A DNA stretch of 64,000 nucleotides from Anaerolineae bacterium (GCA_013360465.1 JABWBO010000009.1:1-64000); one strand, 5' to 3'. Positions 34,344 through 44,570 are shown, counted from the first letter of the stretch. A program made the numbers and translations. The notes: a model not told the origin generated them from the sequence alone.

Positions 34344-35606
34344 GTGCTGGTTCAAAGTCAGACCGCCGACGGGCTGGCGCTCCTTGACGACTTCATCCGC
34401 TCCTGCGCCTTCTTGCACGACGATTGGACCGACCACGAAGGCGTGGGCGGTTGGGGGCAGTATACGACCAATCCGCTGCTGTTTTCTCCGCCGGTCTGCG
34501 TCACCTCGTCGCTGGCAGGCTATGGTCCGCGCACCATCGACCAACTGCGCAGCCTGGGGGGCTTTCAGGGGAGCATCATCCAGCCGGAATGGCGCACCAA
34601 TAACCTGGCGCTGAATCTGCGCAGCGACCCGCAGGCGATGGCGGCGCTGCGCGAGCAGGTGCAGGCGCAGCGCCTGCATCTCTCCAGTTTCTACAACGAC
34701 CCCGGTCGGAGGATCGACGCCATCGCCGAGTCCCTCTCCTCGCCAGACCACACTGTGCAGGCGCATCCATCTCACAGCGCCTTCATGCAGATGTACAGCA
34801 AACTGCGCTTCTCCGACTATATTGATGGCGTGCCCAGCCCGCAGGCGGCGACCTGCGAGTCGCTGGCGGATCTGAAGGCGTTCGCCCGCGATTCGGCGCG
34901 CGCTAATCCCGGCATGGTGATCAAGCTGGATCACCGCAACCTGTTCCATCTCGATTCCGCGGATGACATTGACGGAATCGCCGATCAGCTCGAGTATCCG
35001 CTGCGGGTCGAGACAGCGTATCCGCTGACCGCGACGCCGATCGTCAATGCCATCCGCTGGAAGGGTCAGGTCGCCCCGCTGTTCATGGTCGATCAGTACA
35101 TCCGCGACTGGCTGCACTGGGGCAATGGATCGCCGGCGTCGGGAACGGCGGAGCAGCGCGCCCGGATGGTCGAATATACGCTCCGCATCGGCGAACAGAT
35201 GGAAGGCTATGAAGGCGTGTTCGGCGTCGATTTCATCCACACGCCAGATGGCGCGATCTACGCGGTGGATATTAACGCCCGCTTCTGCTCCTCGACCTAC
35301 CCCTACGGGCTGCTGACCCGCGCCGGCGTTGACCCCGACCGCACGCACACCCGCTATCGACTGGTCCCCTGCCGGCTGGACAGCCTCGATGATCTGACGA
35401 CCGACCGGGAATTCATCGCGCTGACGCCGGGGAGCGACTGCGGACTCTTCGCTTATGATCCGGTCGCCTATTTCGAACTGCCGCATCCCGTCCACTACGT
35501 CAATTACGTCTGCGTCGCCCCGACCGCAGCGGCGTGTCTAGCGCTTGATGAGATGATGACCCGCATCATCGCCCGGCATACGGCGCGGCACAGCGCCGAC
35601 GACTGA
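34344..35606 (+). CDS. ATP-grasp ligase of unknown substrate
   Basis: The 420-residue protein starts at GTG 34344 with GAGGGG upstream. An N-terminal pre-grasp region of about 140 residues is followed by an ATP-grasp fold. The Lys strand is in GMVIKLDH (about residue 195). The C-terminal metal-binding segment GVFGVDFIHTPDGAIYAVDI is followed by NAR, giving the family's Asp/Asn/Arg ligands. ATP-grasp enzymes activate a carboxylate as acyl-phosphate and join it to an amine or thiol. Substrates in this cluster could be amino acids or a peptide tail, given the adjacent peptidase (inference). No short precursor-like open frame was found close by. It is the last gene of the operon; the next gene begins 72 bp later. 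Confidence 0.8.
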   Translation: MLVQSQTADGLALLDDFIRSCAFLHDDWTDHEGVGGWGQYTTNPLLFSPPVCVTSSLAGYGPRTIDQLRSLGGFQGSIIQPEWRTNNLALNLRSDPQAMAALREQVQAQRLHLSSFYNDPGRRIDAIAESLSSPDHTVQAHPSHSAFMQMYSKLRFSDYIDGVPSPQAATCESLADLKAFARDSARANPGMVIKLDHRNLFHLDSADDIDGIADQLEYPLRVETAYPLTATPIVNAIRWKGQVAPLFMVDQYIRDWLHWGNGSPASGTAEQRARMVEYTLRIGEQMEGYEGVFGVDFIHTPDGAIYAVDINARFCSSTYPYGLLTRAGVDPDRTHTRYRLVPCRLDSLDDLTTDREFIALTPGSDCGLFAYDPVAYFELPHPVHYVNYVCVAPTAAACLALDEMMTRIIARHTARHSADD

Positions 35607-35678
35607 GCGCGCCGCTGCTGGCAGCAGCAGAGGATGATTCTGCGGTACAATCTCGACCATCGATGATGTTCTCTAAAG

Positions 35679-37301
<1,623 letters not shown>

Positions 37302-37310
37302 GGTGTGGCG

Positions 37311-37937
37311 ATGGTCCTGAGAGAACCGCGAGACCTGATCTCTGCCGATGCCTTCTGGGAGTTCATCGAGAATCTGCCGGCGCATGATTCGGGACATTAT
37401 GAACTTATTGAAGGAGTCATTGTACCGATGGCACCAACCGGAGAACTGCACGGAGATACGACAAGCGAGCTGGATTTTCAGGTGCGTTCGGTTGTCAAAG
37501 CCAACGATCTGGGGCGCGTCACCGCCGCCGAGACGGGCTACATCGTCTGGCGCAGCCCGGACCTGCAGGGTAAAGACATCATCCTCGCGCCCGACCTCGG
37601 TTTCATCGCCAAGGCGCGCATGAGCGCCAAGCCCTCGCGCGGTTTCGTGGAAGGCGCGCCCGATCTCGCCGTCGAGGTATTGTCGTCGTCGGACCGCATG
37701 GCGAATGTCATGAAGAAGGTGCAGCTCTACTTGCAGCACGGCACGCGGCTGGTCTGGGTGGTCGATCCCGACGCCGAGATGATCATCCAGTTCACGCCGC
37801 CGGGCGGCATCCATGTATTCGGGGCAGAGGATACGCTCGACGGCGGCGATGTGCTGCCCGGTTTCGCCCTGCCCCTGCGCATCCTGTTCAAGAGAGACCA
37901 GAGCGAATCCCATGAACCCGATCAGCCAACTGCGTAA
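37311..37937 (+). CDS. Uma2-family putative restriction-like nuclease
   Basis: The 208-residue protein has the DUF820/Uma2 PD-(D/E)xK-like core: YELIEGVIVPM, then Asp in ILAPDLGFI, Glu in LAVEVLSSSD and a Lys-Lys helix leading to the strand LVWVVDPDA. Uma2 proteins are abundant in Cyanobacteria and Chloroflexota and their cellular role is not established. ATG 37311 is chosen because AGG lies at a fitting distance; GTG 37305 is possible. It sits within the carboxylase cluster only 9 bp after the beta subunit stop, so it is cotranscribed, although no link to the pathway is apparent. It overlaps the next small gene by 26 bp. Confidence 0.85.
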   Translation: MVLREPRDLISADAFWEFIENLPAHDSGHYELIEGVIVPMAPTGELHGDTTSELDFQVRSVVKANDLGRVTAAETGYIVWRSPDLQGKDIILAPDLGFIAKARMSAKPSRGFVEGAPDLAVEVLSSSDRMANVMKKVQLYLQHGTRLVWVVDPDAEMIIQFTPPGGIHVFGAEDTLDGGDVLPGFALPLRILFKRDQSESHEPDQPTA

Positions 37938-38118
37938 TCTCACCGGCGCGTCGCGCACGGTCTTCATCCTGGTCGCCGTCGTGCTGGTGCTGATCGCGCT
38001 GTACGCCTTTTTCACTTCCGAAACAGGACGGATCATCAGCATCGCCTGCTGCGGTGGGGTGATTGTGCTGGCGGTCGTCGGCATCCTTTCCGAGCGCGGC
38101 ATGAGGCGACCCGGATGA
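37912..38118 (+). CDS. Small two-helix membrane protein
   Basis: The 68-residue protein has two hydrophobic segments, TVFILVAVVLVLIALYAFF and IISIACCGGVIVLAVVGIL, joined by a short polar turn, with a basic C-terminus. I do not recognise a family. The start ATG 37912 lies inside the end of the Uma2 gene in another frame, preceded by a purine-rich AGAGAGACCAGAG stretch. Its stop overlaps the next start by 4 bp (ATGA). The overlaps on both sides and the clear hydrophobic pattern support that it is real. Confidence 0.6.
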   Translation: MNPISQLRNLTGASRTVFILVAVVLVLIALYAFFTSETGRIISIACCGGVIVLAVVGILSERGMRRPG

Positions 38119-38822
38119 CGGCGATCTTTCGCTATTCCGACCCCATCATTCAGCGCTACCCCAACGTCGTCGGCGGTATCCTCGACGTGCGCGGCGCACA
38201 GGGCGGCGCTTCACAACCCGAACTGCTCGAACGATTCGCCGCTGAGCAGCGCGCCGTCCTCGCGCGCATCGGCGATACCCCCCTCAGCCAGATCGAGTCG
38301 CTGGCTGCCTGGCGGAGCGTGTTTCGATCCTTCGGCGTCGATCCCACACAGATTCGCAGCGCTTGCGAGGCGCTTCTGCGCCGCCTGACCAAACAGGGCG
38401 ACATCCCCAGCATCAACCGCCTTGTGGACATCGGCAACCTGGTCAGCATCCGCTACGGACTGCCCGTCGCGGTGGTGGATACTCGCGCGCTGACCGGCGG
38501 CATCACCGTCCGCCCTGCCGAGGGGACGGAGCATTTCACGAACCTGGGGACAACGGAGGTCGTCAACCCGGACCCCGGCGAGGTGATCTTCGCTGGCGAT
38601 GCGGGGCTGGTGTTCGCCCGCCGCTGGTGCTGGCGGCAGTCGGACCAGAGCGCGGCGCGGGAAGACACAACACGGTGCGTCGTCACCGTCGAAGCCCACC
38701 ACGCCGGCGGGCGGCGCGATGTCGAAGCGGCGCTGGCGGACCTGCAGGCGCTTTTCAGCGCATACACCGGTGGGCAGCAGCGCGCTGACATACTCACCAA
38801 GGATCAACCTGTGTTCAACTGA
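38115..38822 (+). CDS. B3/4-domain protein (PheRS-beta editing-like)
   Basis: The 235-residue protein is a stand-alone B3/B4 domain, the fold of the phenylalanyl-tRNA synthetase beta-subunit editing site. It includes the helix GVDPTQIRSACEALLRRLTK, the INRLVDIGNLVSIRYGLPVA strand-helix and the closing ARRWCWRQSDQSA segment. Free-standing members are thought to clear mischarged tRNA or to bind amino-acid-like ligands, but few are characterised. The start overlaps the small membrane protein stop. It belongs to the same plus-strand run as the carboxylase genes without an evident metabolic role. Confidence 0.75.
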   Translation: MTAIFRYSDPIIQRYPNVVGGILDVRGAQGGASQPELLERFAAEQRAVLARIGDTPLSQIESLAAWRSVFRSFGVDPTQIRSACEALLRRLTKQGDIPSINRLVDIGNLVSIRYGLPVAVVDTRALTGGITVRPAEGTEHFTNLGTTEVVNPDPGEVIFAGDAGLVFARRWCWRQSDQSAAREDTTRCVVTVEAHHAGGRRDVEAALADLQALFSAYTGGQQRADILTKDQPVFN

Positions 38823-38856
38823 TTTCATCGATACTTGTGCCTAGAGGAATAGCGTC

Positions 38857-40083
38857 ATGGTTCTGGAAACGCAGTCGGCATCTGCAACACCCTACCACCC
38901 CTTCACGGCGGAACACCACATGTTCCGCAAGGCGGTCCGCCAGTTCGTCGAAAGAGAACTCAACCCGCACTGCGATGCCTGGGAGCAAGCCGGCATCTGG
39001 CCCGCGCATGAAGTCCTCAGGAAGATGGGCGACCTCGGCTTCCTCGGTCTCAGCTACCCGGTCGAGTACGGCGGACAGGATGCCGATATCTGGTTCACGG
39101 TGGTCCTCATGGAGGAACTGGGGCGCTGCGACTGCGCCGGCGTGCCGATGGGAATCAGCGTCCACACCGACATGTGTACCCCAGCCCTCGCTAAGTACGG
39201 CTCCGACGCACTCAAGCGGCGCTTCCTCGCCCCGGCGCTGCGCGGCGAGATGGTCGGCGCGATTGGCGTCACCGAGCCGGGCGCAGGGTCGGACGTGGCG
39301 GGCATCCTCACCCGCGCCGACAAAGACGGCGATGACTACGTCATCAACGGCAGCAAGATGTACATCACCAACGGGACACAGGCGGACTGGGTGTGTCTGC
39401 TGGTCCGCACCTCGCCGCCCAGCGACACCGCTAACATGCGCGGCTACCGGGGCATGTCGCTGATCATGGTCCCGACGGATACGCCCGGTTTCATCGTCAG
39501 CAAAAAGCTGGACAAGCTGGGCAACCTTTCCAGCGACACCGCCGTCCTGACCTTTGAGAATATGCGTGTGCCTCAGGCGAACCGCATCGGCGAAGAAGGT
39601 ATGGGCTTCTATCTGCAAATGGAGCAGTTCCAGCGCGAGCGGCTGGTCGGCGCGGTCTCGACGACGGCGGGCATGGAAAAAGCCGTCCGCCAGACCATCG
39701 CCTACTGCCAGGAACGCAAAACGTTCGGCGCTCCGCTGCTGCACAACCAGTGGATCAGCTTCAAACTGGTCGAGCTGCTGACGGAGATCGAGGCGCTGCA
39801 CCATCTGAACTACTACTGCGCCGCGCTGATGGCGGAGGACGAAACCTCGCTGGAAGTGACCAAGATCGCCTCGATGTGCAAGCTGAAAGCCGGGCGGCTG
39901 GCGCGCGAGGTCGGCGACACCTGCCTCCAGTTCTACGGAGGCATGGGCTACATGGAGGAGACGCCGATTGCGCGCTACTACCGCGACGCGCGGCTGATCA
40001 GCATTGGCGGCGGCGCGGACGAAGTGATGATGGGGATCATCGCGCGGCTGGAAGGGATGCTGCCGGAACGCAGCCGAGGGTAA
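38857..40083 (+). CDS. Acyl-CoA dehydrogenase (isovaleryl-/citronellyl-CoA type candidate)
   Basis: The 408-residue flavoenzyme has the acyl-CoA dehydrogenase N-terminal helical domain, the flavin-contact segment IGVTEPGAGSDVAG and the C-terminal QFYGGMGYMEETPIARYYRD signature. At the place where MCAD has the catalytic Glu of its IYEGT motif this protein has ISIGGGADEV. A Glu is instead present in FQRERLVGAV (residue 261), the position of the catalytic base in isovaleryl-CoA and long-chain dehydrogenases. This supports a branched substrate, fitting isovaleryl-CoA (leucine pathway) or citronellyl-CoA (AtuD). AGAGGAA precedes the ATG by 8 bp. The AtuA-like gene follows after 4 bp. Confidence 0.85.
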   Translation: MVLETQSASATPYHPFTAEHHMFRKAVRQFVERELNPHCDAWEQAGIWPAHEVLRKMGDLGFLGLSYPVEYGGQDADIWFTVVLMEELGRCDCAGVPMGISVHTDMCTPALAKYGSDALKRRFLAPALRGEMVGAIGVTEPGAGSDVAGILTRADKDGDDYVINGSKMYITNGTQADWVCLLVRTSPPSDTANMRGYRGMSLIMVPTDTPGFIVSKKLDKLGNLSSDTAVLTFENMRVPQANRIGEEGMGFYLQMEQFQRERLVGAVSTTAGMEKAVRQTIAYCQERKTFGAPLLHNQWISFKLVELLTEIEALHHLNYYCAALMAEDETSLEVTKIASMCKLKAGRLAREVGDTCLQFYGGMGYMEETPIARYYRDARLISIGGGADEVMMGIIARLEGMLPERSRG

Positions 40084-40087
40084 AGCC

Positions 40088-41449
40088 ATGACCTACCGAA
40101 TAGGTTCCGCACAGGGGTTTTACGGCGACGATGTGACCAAAGCCCTGCCGATGATCGAGGGCGGGCATGTCGATGTCGTCTGCTTCGAGGCGCTGTCCGA
40201 ACTGACGATGGCGATCCTGCAAAAGGACCGCCTCGCCAACCCGACGCGCGGCTACACCTGGGACATCCGCGTCATCGCCGAGCGCATCCTGTCGGCGGCG
40301 TTCGCCCACAAAATACCGCTGATCACCAACGGCGGCGGGCTGAACCCCACCGCCGCAGCCGAACTGGTGCGCGAGATCGCCGCCAAGAAGGGGCTGAACG
40401 GCATTCGCATCGCCGCCATCACCGGTGACGACCTGCTGCCCCGGCTGGATGAAATCAAGCGCGCCGGCGAGACTTTCTCCAACCTGGACACCGGCGAGCC
40501 GCTGGATAAAGCGGCGAATCAGGCATTCCTGACCGCCAATGTCTACCTGGGCGCGTCGCCGATTGTCGAGGCGCTGCGCGGCGGAGCCGACATCATCATC
40601 GCCGGGCGCATCGCCGATCCCTGTCTGTACCTGGGCGCGCTGATCGTCCACTACGACTGGGCATGGGACGACTGGGACCGGCTGGCGGCGGGGATCGTCT
40701 GCGGACATCTGCTGGAATGCACCGGGCAGGTGGTCGGCGGCAACAGCCTCGCCCTGATCGATGAGATCGACGCCCGCGACCTGCCCCGGCTCGGCTACCC
40801 GATTGCCGAGGTTGAGGCGGACGGAAGCTTCATCCTGACCAAGACGCCGAACACGCCGGGCGTCGTCTCCGTCGAGTCGGTCAAGGAGCAGCTGTTGTAC
40901 GAAGTCCACGATCCGCGCCGCTACCTGACGCCCGACGTGACCGCGAATTTCACCACGCTAAGGCTGGAACCGGCGGGCAGCAGCCGCGTGCGCGTCTCTG
41001 GCGTGACTGGCGGACCGCGCCCGGAAAAGCTGAAGGTCAACCTGAATCGCTTCGAGGGCTACAAGCGCGAATTGATCTTCACCCTCGGCTACCCGAAGGC
41101 GTGGCAGAAGGTCGATCAGCTTCAGCGTATGCTGGAAGAGGCGTGGGCAGGGCTGTCCATCGAGCGCGTCGGCTATTCCTTCCTGGGCATGGACTCGCTG
41201 TTCGATGGGTTGGCGTCTTTGCCGGAAGACCCGCTGGAAGTGATCGTGCGGGTGGTGTTCACAGCGGCGGACGCCGAAACGCTCAAGACGGCGGTCCGCC
41301 GGGCGATGGCGAACGGACTCGCCTGCCCTGCCGGCATGAGCGTGAGCGGGCTGACCGTCGGCGCGGAACCCAGCCCGGTGGTCGGGCTGTGGTCGGCGCT
41401 GGTCAGCAGGGAACACATTCAGCCCCAGGTCAGCCTTCTGGAAGGATGA
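40088..41449 (+). CDS. AtuA-family protein (DUF1446)
   Basis: The 453-residue cytosolic protein matches the AtuA/DUF1446 family: the opening IGSAQGFYGDD, the LITNGGGLNPTAAAELVREI segment, the IIIAGRIADPCLYLGALI strand-helix and the C-terminal GMDSLF region. AtuA was named from acyclic terpene utilisation in Pseudomonas, but its biochemical role is not settled; members also occur with short-chain acyl-CoA carboxylases. It lies 4 bp after the dehydrogenase and 4 bp before its small partner. In Pseudomonas AtuA is longer and includes the partner domain; here the two are split. Confidence 0.8.
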   Translation: MTYRIGSAQGFYGDDVTKALPMIEGGHVDVVCFEALSELTMAILQKDRLANPTRGYTWDIRVIAERILSAAFAHKIPLITNGGGLNPTAAAELVREIAAKKGLNGIRIAAITGDDLLPRLDEIKRAGETFSNLDTGEPLDKAANQAFLTANVYLGASPIVEALRGGADIIIAGRIADPCLYLGALIVHYDWAWDDWDRLAAGIVCGHLLECTGQVVGGNSLALIDEIDARDLPRLGYPIAEVEADGSFILTKTPNTPGVVSVESVKEQLLYEVHDPRRYLTPDVTANFTTLRLEPAGSSRVRVSGVTGGPRPEKLKVNLNRFEGYKRELIFTLGYPKAWQKVDQLQRMLEEAWAGLSIERVGYSFLGMDSLFDGLASLPEDPLEVIVRVVFTAADAETLKTAVRRAMANGLACPAGMSVSGLTVGAEPSPVVGLWSALVSREHIQPQVSLLEG

Positions 41450-41453
41450 ACCG

Positions 41454-41774
41454 ATGACGACGCGACGACTTTTCGACCTCGCCTATGGGCGCGCCGGCGA
41501 CAAGGGCGACATCAGCAACATCAGCGTGATCGCCCGCTCGCCCGAAGCCTACCAGGAGATCAAGGCGAAGCTCACCGCTGAGCGCGTGAAGGCGCATCTG
41601 GGCGGGCTGGTGCGCGGCGAGGTCATTCGCTACGAACTGGACAACATCGAGGCGCTCAACTTCGTCTGCCACGATGCGCTGGACGGCGGCGGGACCCGCT
41701 CGCTGCGAATCGACAGCCTCGGCAAGTCGCTCGCCGGCGCGCTGCTCTATATGCCCTGGGATAGACAGGAGTAG
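41454..41774 (+). CDS. AtuA C-terminal-domain partner (ferredoxin-fold-like)
   Basis: The 106-residue protein begins LFDLAYGRAGDKGDISNISV, the hallmark of the small domain that forms the C-terminal part of longer AtuA proteins, and ends with a conserved segment NFVCHDALDGGGTRSLRID. It presumably binds the DUF1446 protein encoded just upstream and acts with it. Spacings of 4 bp before and 6 bp after place it inside the carboxylase operon. No cofactor motif is visible. Confidence 0.8.
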   Translation: MTTRRLFDLAYGRAGDKGDISNISVIARSPEAYQEIKAKLTAERVKAHLGGLVRGEVIRYELDNIEALNFVCHDALDGGGTRSLRIDSLGKSLAGALLYMPWDRQE

Positions 41775-41780
41775 GCGACC

Positions 41781-42557
41781 ATGGAAACCTTGATCTTCGA
41801 CCCCACCCCTCCCTTCGCCAGAATCACCCTCAACCGCCCCGATCAGCGCAACGCCATGAGCCTGCTCATGATGGATGAGCTGATCAAAGCGTTCGAAGTG
41901 CTGGAAGCTGCGCCGGAGGTGCGCGGCGTCGTGGTACGCGGCGCAGGGGGCAATTTCTGCTCTGGCGGCGACATCGCCGATCTGCGCGCCGCCGCCGGGC
42001 TGCCGGAAGATGAGCAGATCGCCCGGCTGGCGCGCATGGACACGCTGCTGGATCGCGTCAACCACAGTTCGAAGGTGGTCATTGCCGTCGTCGAAGGTGC
42101 GGCGCTCGGCGGCGGCTTCGGGCTGATCTGCGTGAGCGACATCGCCATCGCCGTCGAAGGCGCGGTCCTGGGTATGCCGGAGGTCCGCATCGGGCTTGCC
42201 CCGTCGCTGATCTCACCCTATGTCCTCCAGCGCATCGGGCTGACGACCGCCCGCCGGCTGATGCTGACCGGCGTGCGCTTCGGCGCACAGGAGGCGCTTG
42301 CCTACGGCGTCGTCTCCGAAGTCTGTACACCGGACGACGTCGACGCGGCACTGAACCGGCTGCTCGGCGATCTCCGCCAGTGCAGCCCGCACGCCCTCGC
42401 CGCCTGCAAACGCCTGATCTTCCGATCGTACGAGAGTCCGCCGATGGTGACCGCTCATTCCCGTGCCAGCCTGCTCGACGCGCTGATCAAGAGCGAAGAC
42501 GCCGCCGAAGGCATGTCCGCCATGCTGAGCAAGCGTCCGCCGAAGTGGGCGACCTGA
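41781..42557 (+). CDS. Enoyl-CoA hydratase/isomerase family protein
   Basis: The 258-residue crotonase-fold enzyme has the oxyanion-hole segment RGAGGNFCSGGDIADLRAA and the second active-site segment AAPSTT-equivalent region AVVEGAALGGGFGLICVSDI. The usual catalytic Glu region reads GMPEVRIGLAPSLISPYV, where MPE supplies one Glu. In this cluster it should hydrate the product of the carboxylase: 3-methylglutaconyl-CoA for leucine, or isohexenylglutaconyl-CoA (AtuE) for terpenes. The following carboxylase gene starts 1 bp after its stop. Confidence 0.85.
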   Translation: METLIFDPTPPFARITLNRPDQRNAMSLLMMDELIKAFEVLEAAPEVRGVVVRGAGGNFCSGGDIADLRAAAGLPEDEQIARLARMDTLLDRVNHSSKVVIAVVEGAALGGGFGLICVSDIAIAVEGAVLGMPEVRIGLAPSLISPYVLQRIGLTTARRLMLTGVRFGAQEALAYGVVSEVCTPDDVDAALNRLLGDLRQCSPHALAACKRLIFRSYESPPMVTAHSRASLLDALIKSEDAAEGMSAMLSKRPPKWAT

Positions 42558-42558
42558 C

Positions 42559-44484
42559 ATGATCCGCACACTGCTGATCGCCAACCGGGGCGAGGTCGCC
42601 GTCCGCATCTGCCGCACCTGCCGCGATCTGGGCATCGCGACGGTCGCCGTGTATTCCGACGCCGACGCCGAGTCGCCGCACGCGCGCGCTGCCGACGAAG
42701 CCGTGCGCATCGGACCCGCCCCAGCCGCCGAAAGCTATCTGAACATCCCGGCGATCCTGGACGCCACCCAGCGTTCTGGGGCAGATGCCGTCCACCCCGG
42801 TTTCGGATTCCTGGCGGAAAATGCCGCCTTCGCCCAGGCGGTGATCGATGCAGGACTGACCTGGGTCGGTCCAACACCCGCCGCCATCGCAGCGATGGGC
42901 GACAAACGCCGCGCCAAGCGGCTGCTGCGCGACATCCCCGTTGTGCCGGGCTACAGCGGGGAAGATCAGAGCGACGCGGCACTGGCGATGGCGGCGGATG
43001 AAATCGGCGTGCCGCTGCTGGTCAAAGCGGCAGCGGGCGGCGGCGGCAAAGGTATGCGCCGCGTGGACGATCTGGCGGACTTCGCCTCGGCGCTTCGCGG
43101 CGCGCGCCGCGAAGCCGAGCGCGCCTTCGGCGACGGCACGCTCATCCTGGAGCGCTACGTCGCGCAGCCCCGGCATGTCGAGATTCAGATCCTCGGCGAC
43201 AGGCACGGCGCGGTGATCGCCCTGGGCGAACGCGAATGCAGCATCCAGCGCCGTCACCAGAAGATCATCGAGGAGACACCCTCCCCCGCCGTCGATGATG
43301 CCCTGCGCGCCCGCATGAGCGCCGCCGCCGTCAGCATCGGGCAGCAGTTGGGCTACGTCAGCGCCGGGACGGTCGAGTTCCTGCTCGACGCCGACGGACA
43401 GTTCTATTTCATCGAGATGAACACCCGCCTTCAGGTCGAACACCCGGTCACCGAACTCGTCTACGGGGTCGATCTGGTGGCGATCCAGCTTCAGATCGCC
43501 GAGGGCGCGGCGCTTGGCGATCTGCTGCCGCGAGTCGAGCGGCGCGGGCACGCCGTCGAAGCGCGCATCTACGCCGAAGACCCGGCGAACGACTTCCTGC
43601 CCTCGACCGGCAGCGTCCAGCGCTGGACCGCCCCGACCGGCGCAGGAATCCGCGTCGATTCCGGCATCGAGACCGGCGGCGAGGTCACCGTCCACTATGA
43701 TCCGATGATCGCCAAGATCATCGCCCACGCGCCGACGCGGGCGGAAGCGCTGCGCCGTCTGGATCATGCGTTGGGCGAGACGGTGCTGCTCGGTCTGCGG
43801 CATAACATCGCCTTTCTGCGCCGCGTCCTGCGCCACCCGGAATTCGCGGCGGGGGCGTTCGACACCGACTTTCTGGCGCGCCAGCCAGTCCTATCGATGC
43901 CGGCAAGCGATCCGCCGCTGCACGCCGTCATCGGCGCTGCCCTGCGCTGCGCCGACCTGGGGACGGAGCGGTTTCGCAATAACCCTTACCGCCCGCAGCG
44001 GCAGACGCTCCGGCACGGCGACCGGTCTTTCGAGGTCTTGATCGACCGGGCGGGCGGTGGCGCTTTCCGCGTGACGCTGGACGGCGCAGCCCGCATCGCG
44101 CGGTGGAGCGGCGAAAACCGGCTGACGCTCGACGGGCACACCCGCCGCGTCGAGATTGTGCGCTCTGGCACAGCGCTGTGGACCCAGATCGACAGCGAGG
44201 TCCTCGCCCTGGAATGGATCGATCCTCTTCCCGCCGGGCAGGCGGTGCGCGAATCTGCCGGGTCGCTGCGCGCCCCAATGCCGGGGCAGATCATTAAGGT
44301 TGAGGCAGAAATTGGACAATTTGTTCTAAAAGGTACTATACTACTGGTGATGGAGGCGATGAAGATGGAGCATCGCATCAGCGCGCCCTACGATGGCACG
44401 GTGACCGCTATCCACTTCAATCAGGGACAGACTGTGCAGCAGGGTGTAACGCTGATCGACCTTCAGGCGTCTAATCCATCGTAG
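42559..44484 (+). CDS. Acyl-CoA carboxylase biotin-carboxylase/BCCP (alpha) subunit
   Basis: The 641-residue protein has an N-terminal biotin carboxylase: ATP-grasp loop KAAAGGGGKGMRRV, metal-binding FIEMNTRLQVEHPVTE and the QRRHQKIIEE segment. A linker domain and a C-terminal biotinyl domain with the target Lys in VMEAMKMEH (about residue 605) follow. It loads CO2 on biotin for the carboxyltransferase at 35679. The length fits methylcrotonyl-CoA or geranyl-CoA carboxylase alpha subunits (MccA/AtuF). Near the biotin site the codons become unusually AT-rich (44311-44345). No HMG-CoA lyase is in the window, so the pathway end is missing here. Confidence 0.88.
   Translation: MIRTLLIANRGEVAVRICRTCRDLGIATVAVYSDADAESPHARAADEAVRIGPAPAAESYLNIPAILDATQRSGADAVHPGFGFLAENAAFAQAVIDAGLTWVGPTPAAIAAMGDKRRAKRLLRDIPVVPGYSGEDQSDAALAMAADEIGVPLLVKAAAGGGGKGMRRVDDLADFASALRGARREAERAFGDGTLILERYVAQPRHVEIQILGDRHGAVIALGERECSIQRRHQKIIEETPSPAVDDALRARMSAAAVSIGQQLGYVSAGTVEFLLDADGQFYFIEMNTRLQVEHPVTELVYGVDLVAIQLQIAEGAALGDLLPRVERRGHAVEARIYAEDPANDFLPSTGSVQRWTAPTGAGIRVDSGIETGGEVTVHYDPMIAKIIAHAPTRAEALRRLDHALGETVLLGLRHNIAFLRRVLRHPEFAAGAFDTDFLARQPVLSMPASDPPLHAVIGAALRCADLGTERFRNNPYRPQRQTLRHGDRSFEVLIDRAGGGAFRVTLDGAARIARWSGENRLTLDGHTRRVEIVRSGTALWTQIDSEVLALEWIDPLPAGQAVRESAGSLRAPMPGQIIKVEAEIGQFVLKGTILLVMEAMKMEHRISAPYDGTVTAIHFNQGQTVQQGVTLIDLQASNPS
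44312..44342 (+). promoter_or_regulatory. AT-rich promoter-like patch inside the carboxylase 3' end
   Basis: TTGGAC at 44312-44317 and TACTAT at 44334-44339 (16-bp spacer; a TATACT overlaps at 44337-44342) sit in codons of the biotinyl domain. The patch is clearly more AT-rich than the surrounding gene. It could drive the peptide transporter operon starting at 44571. Confidence 0.35.
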
Positions 44485-44570
44485 CGCGCCGTTCGCAACA
44501 ACCGCCAACACTCCCCGCCCACGAGCGTTCGGCGCTGCGCTTTTCGGCTATCTCTCAGGGAGGAAAGTCC

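Noticed and set aside
33268-35606. Graspetide-type RiPP cluster as a firm call
   Set aside because: No precursor-like small gene was found in or next to the operon, so this stays a hypothesis only.
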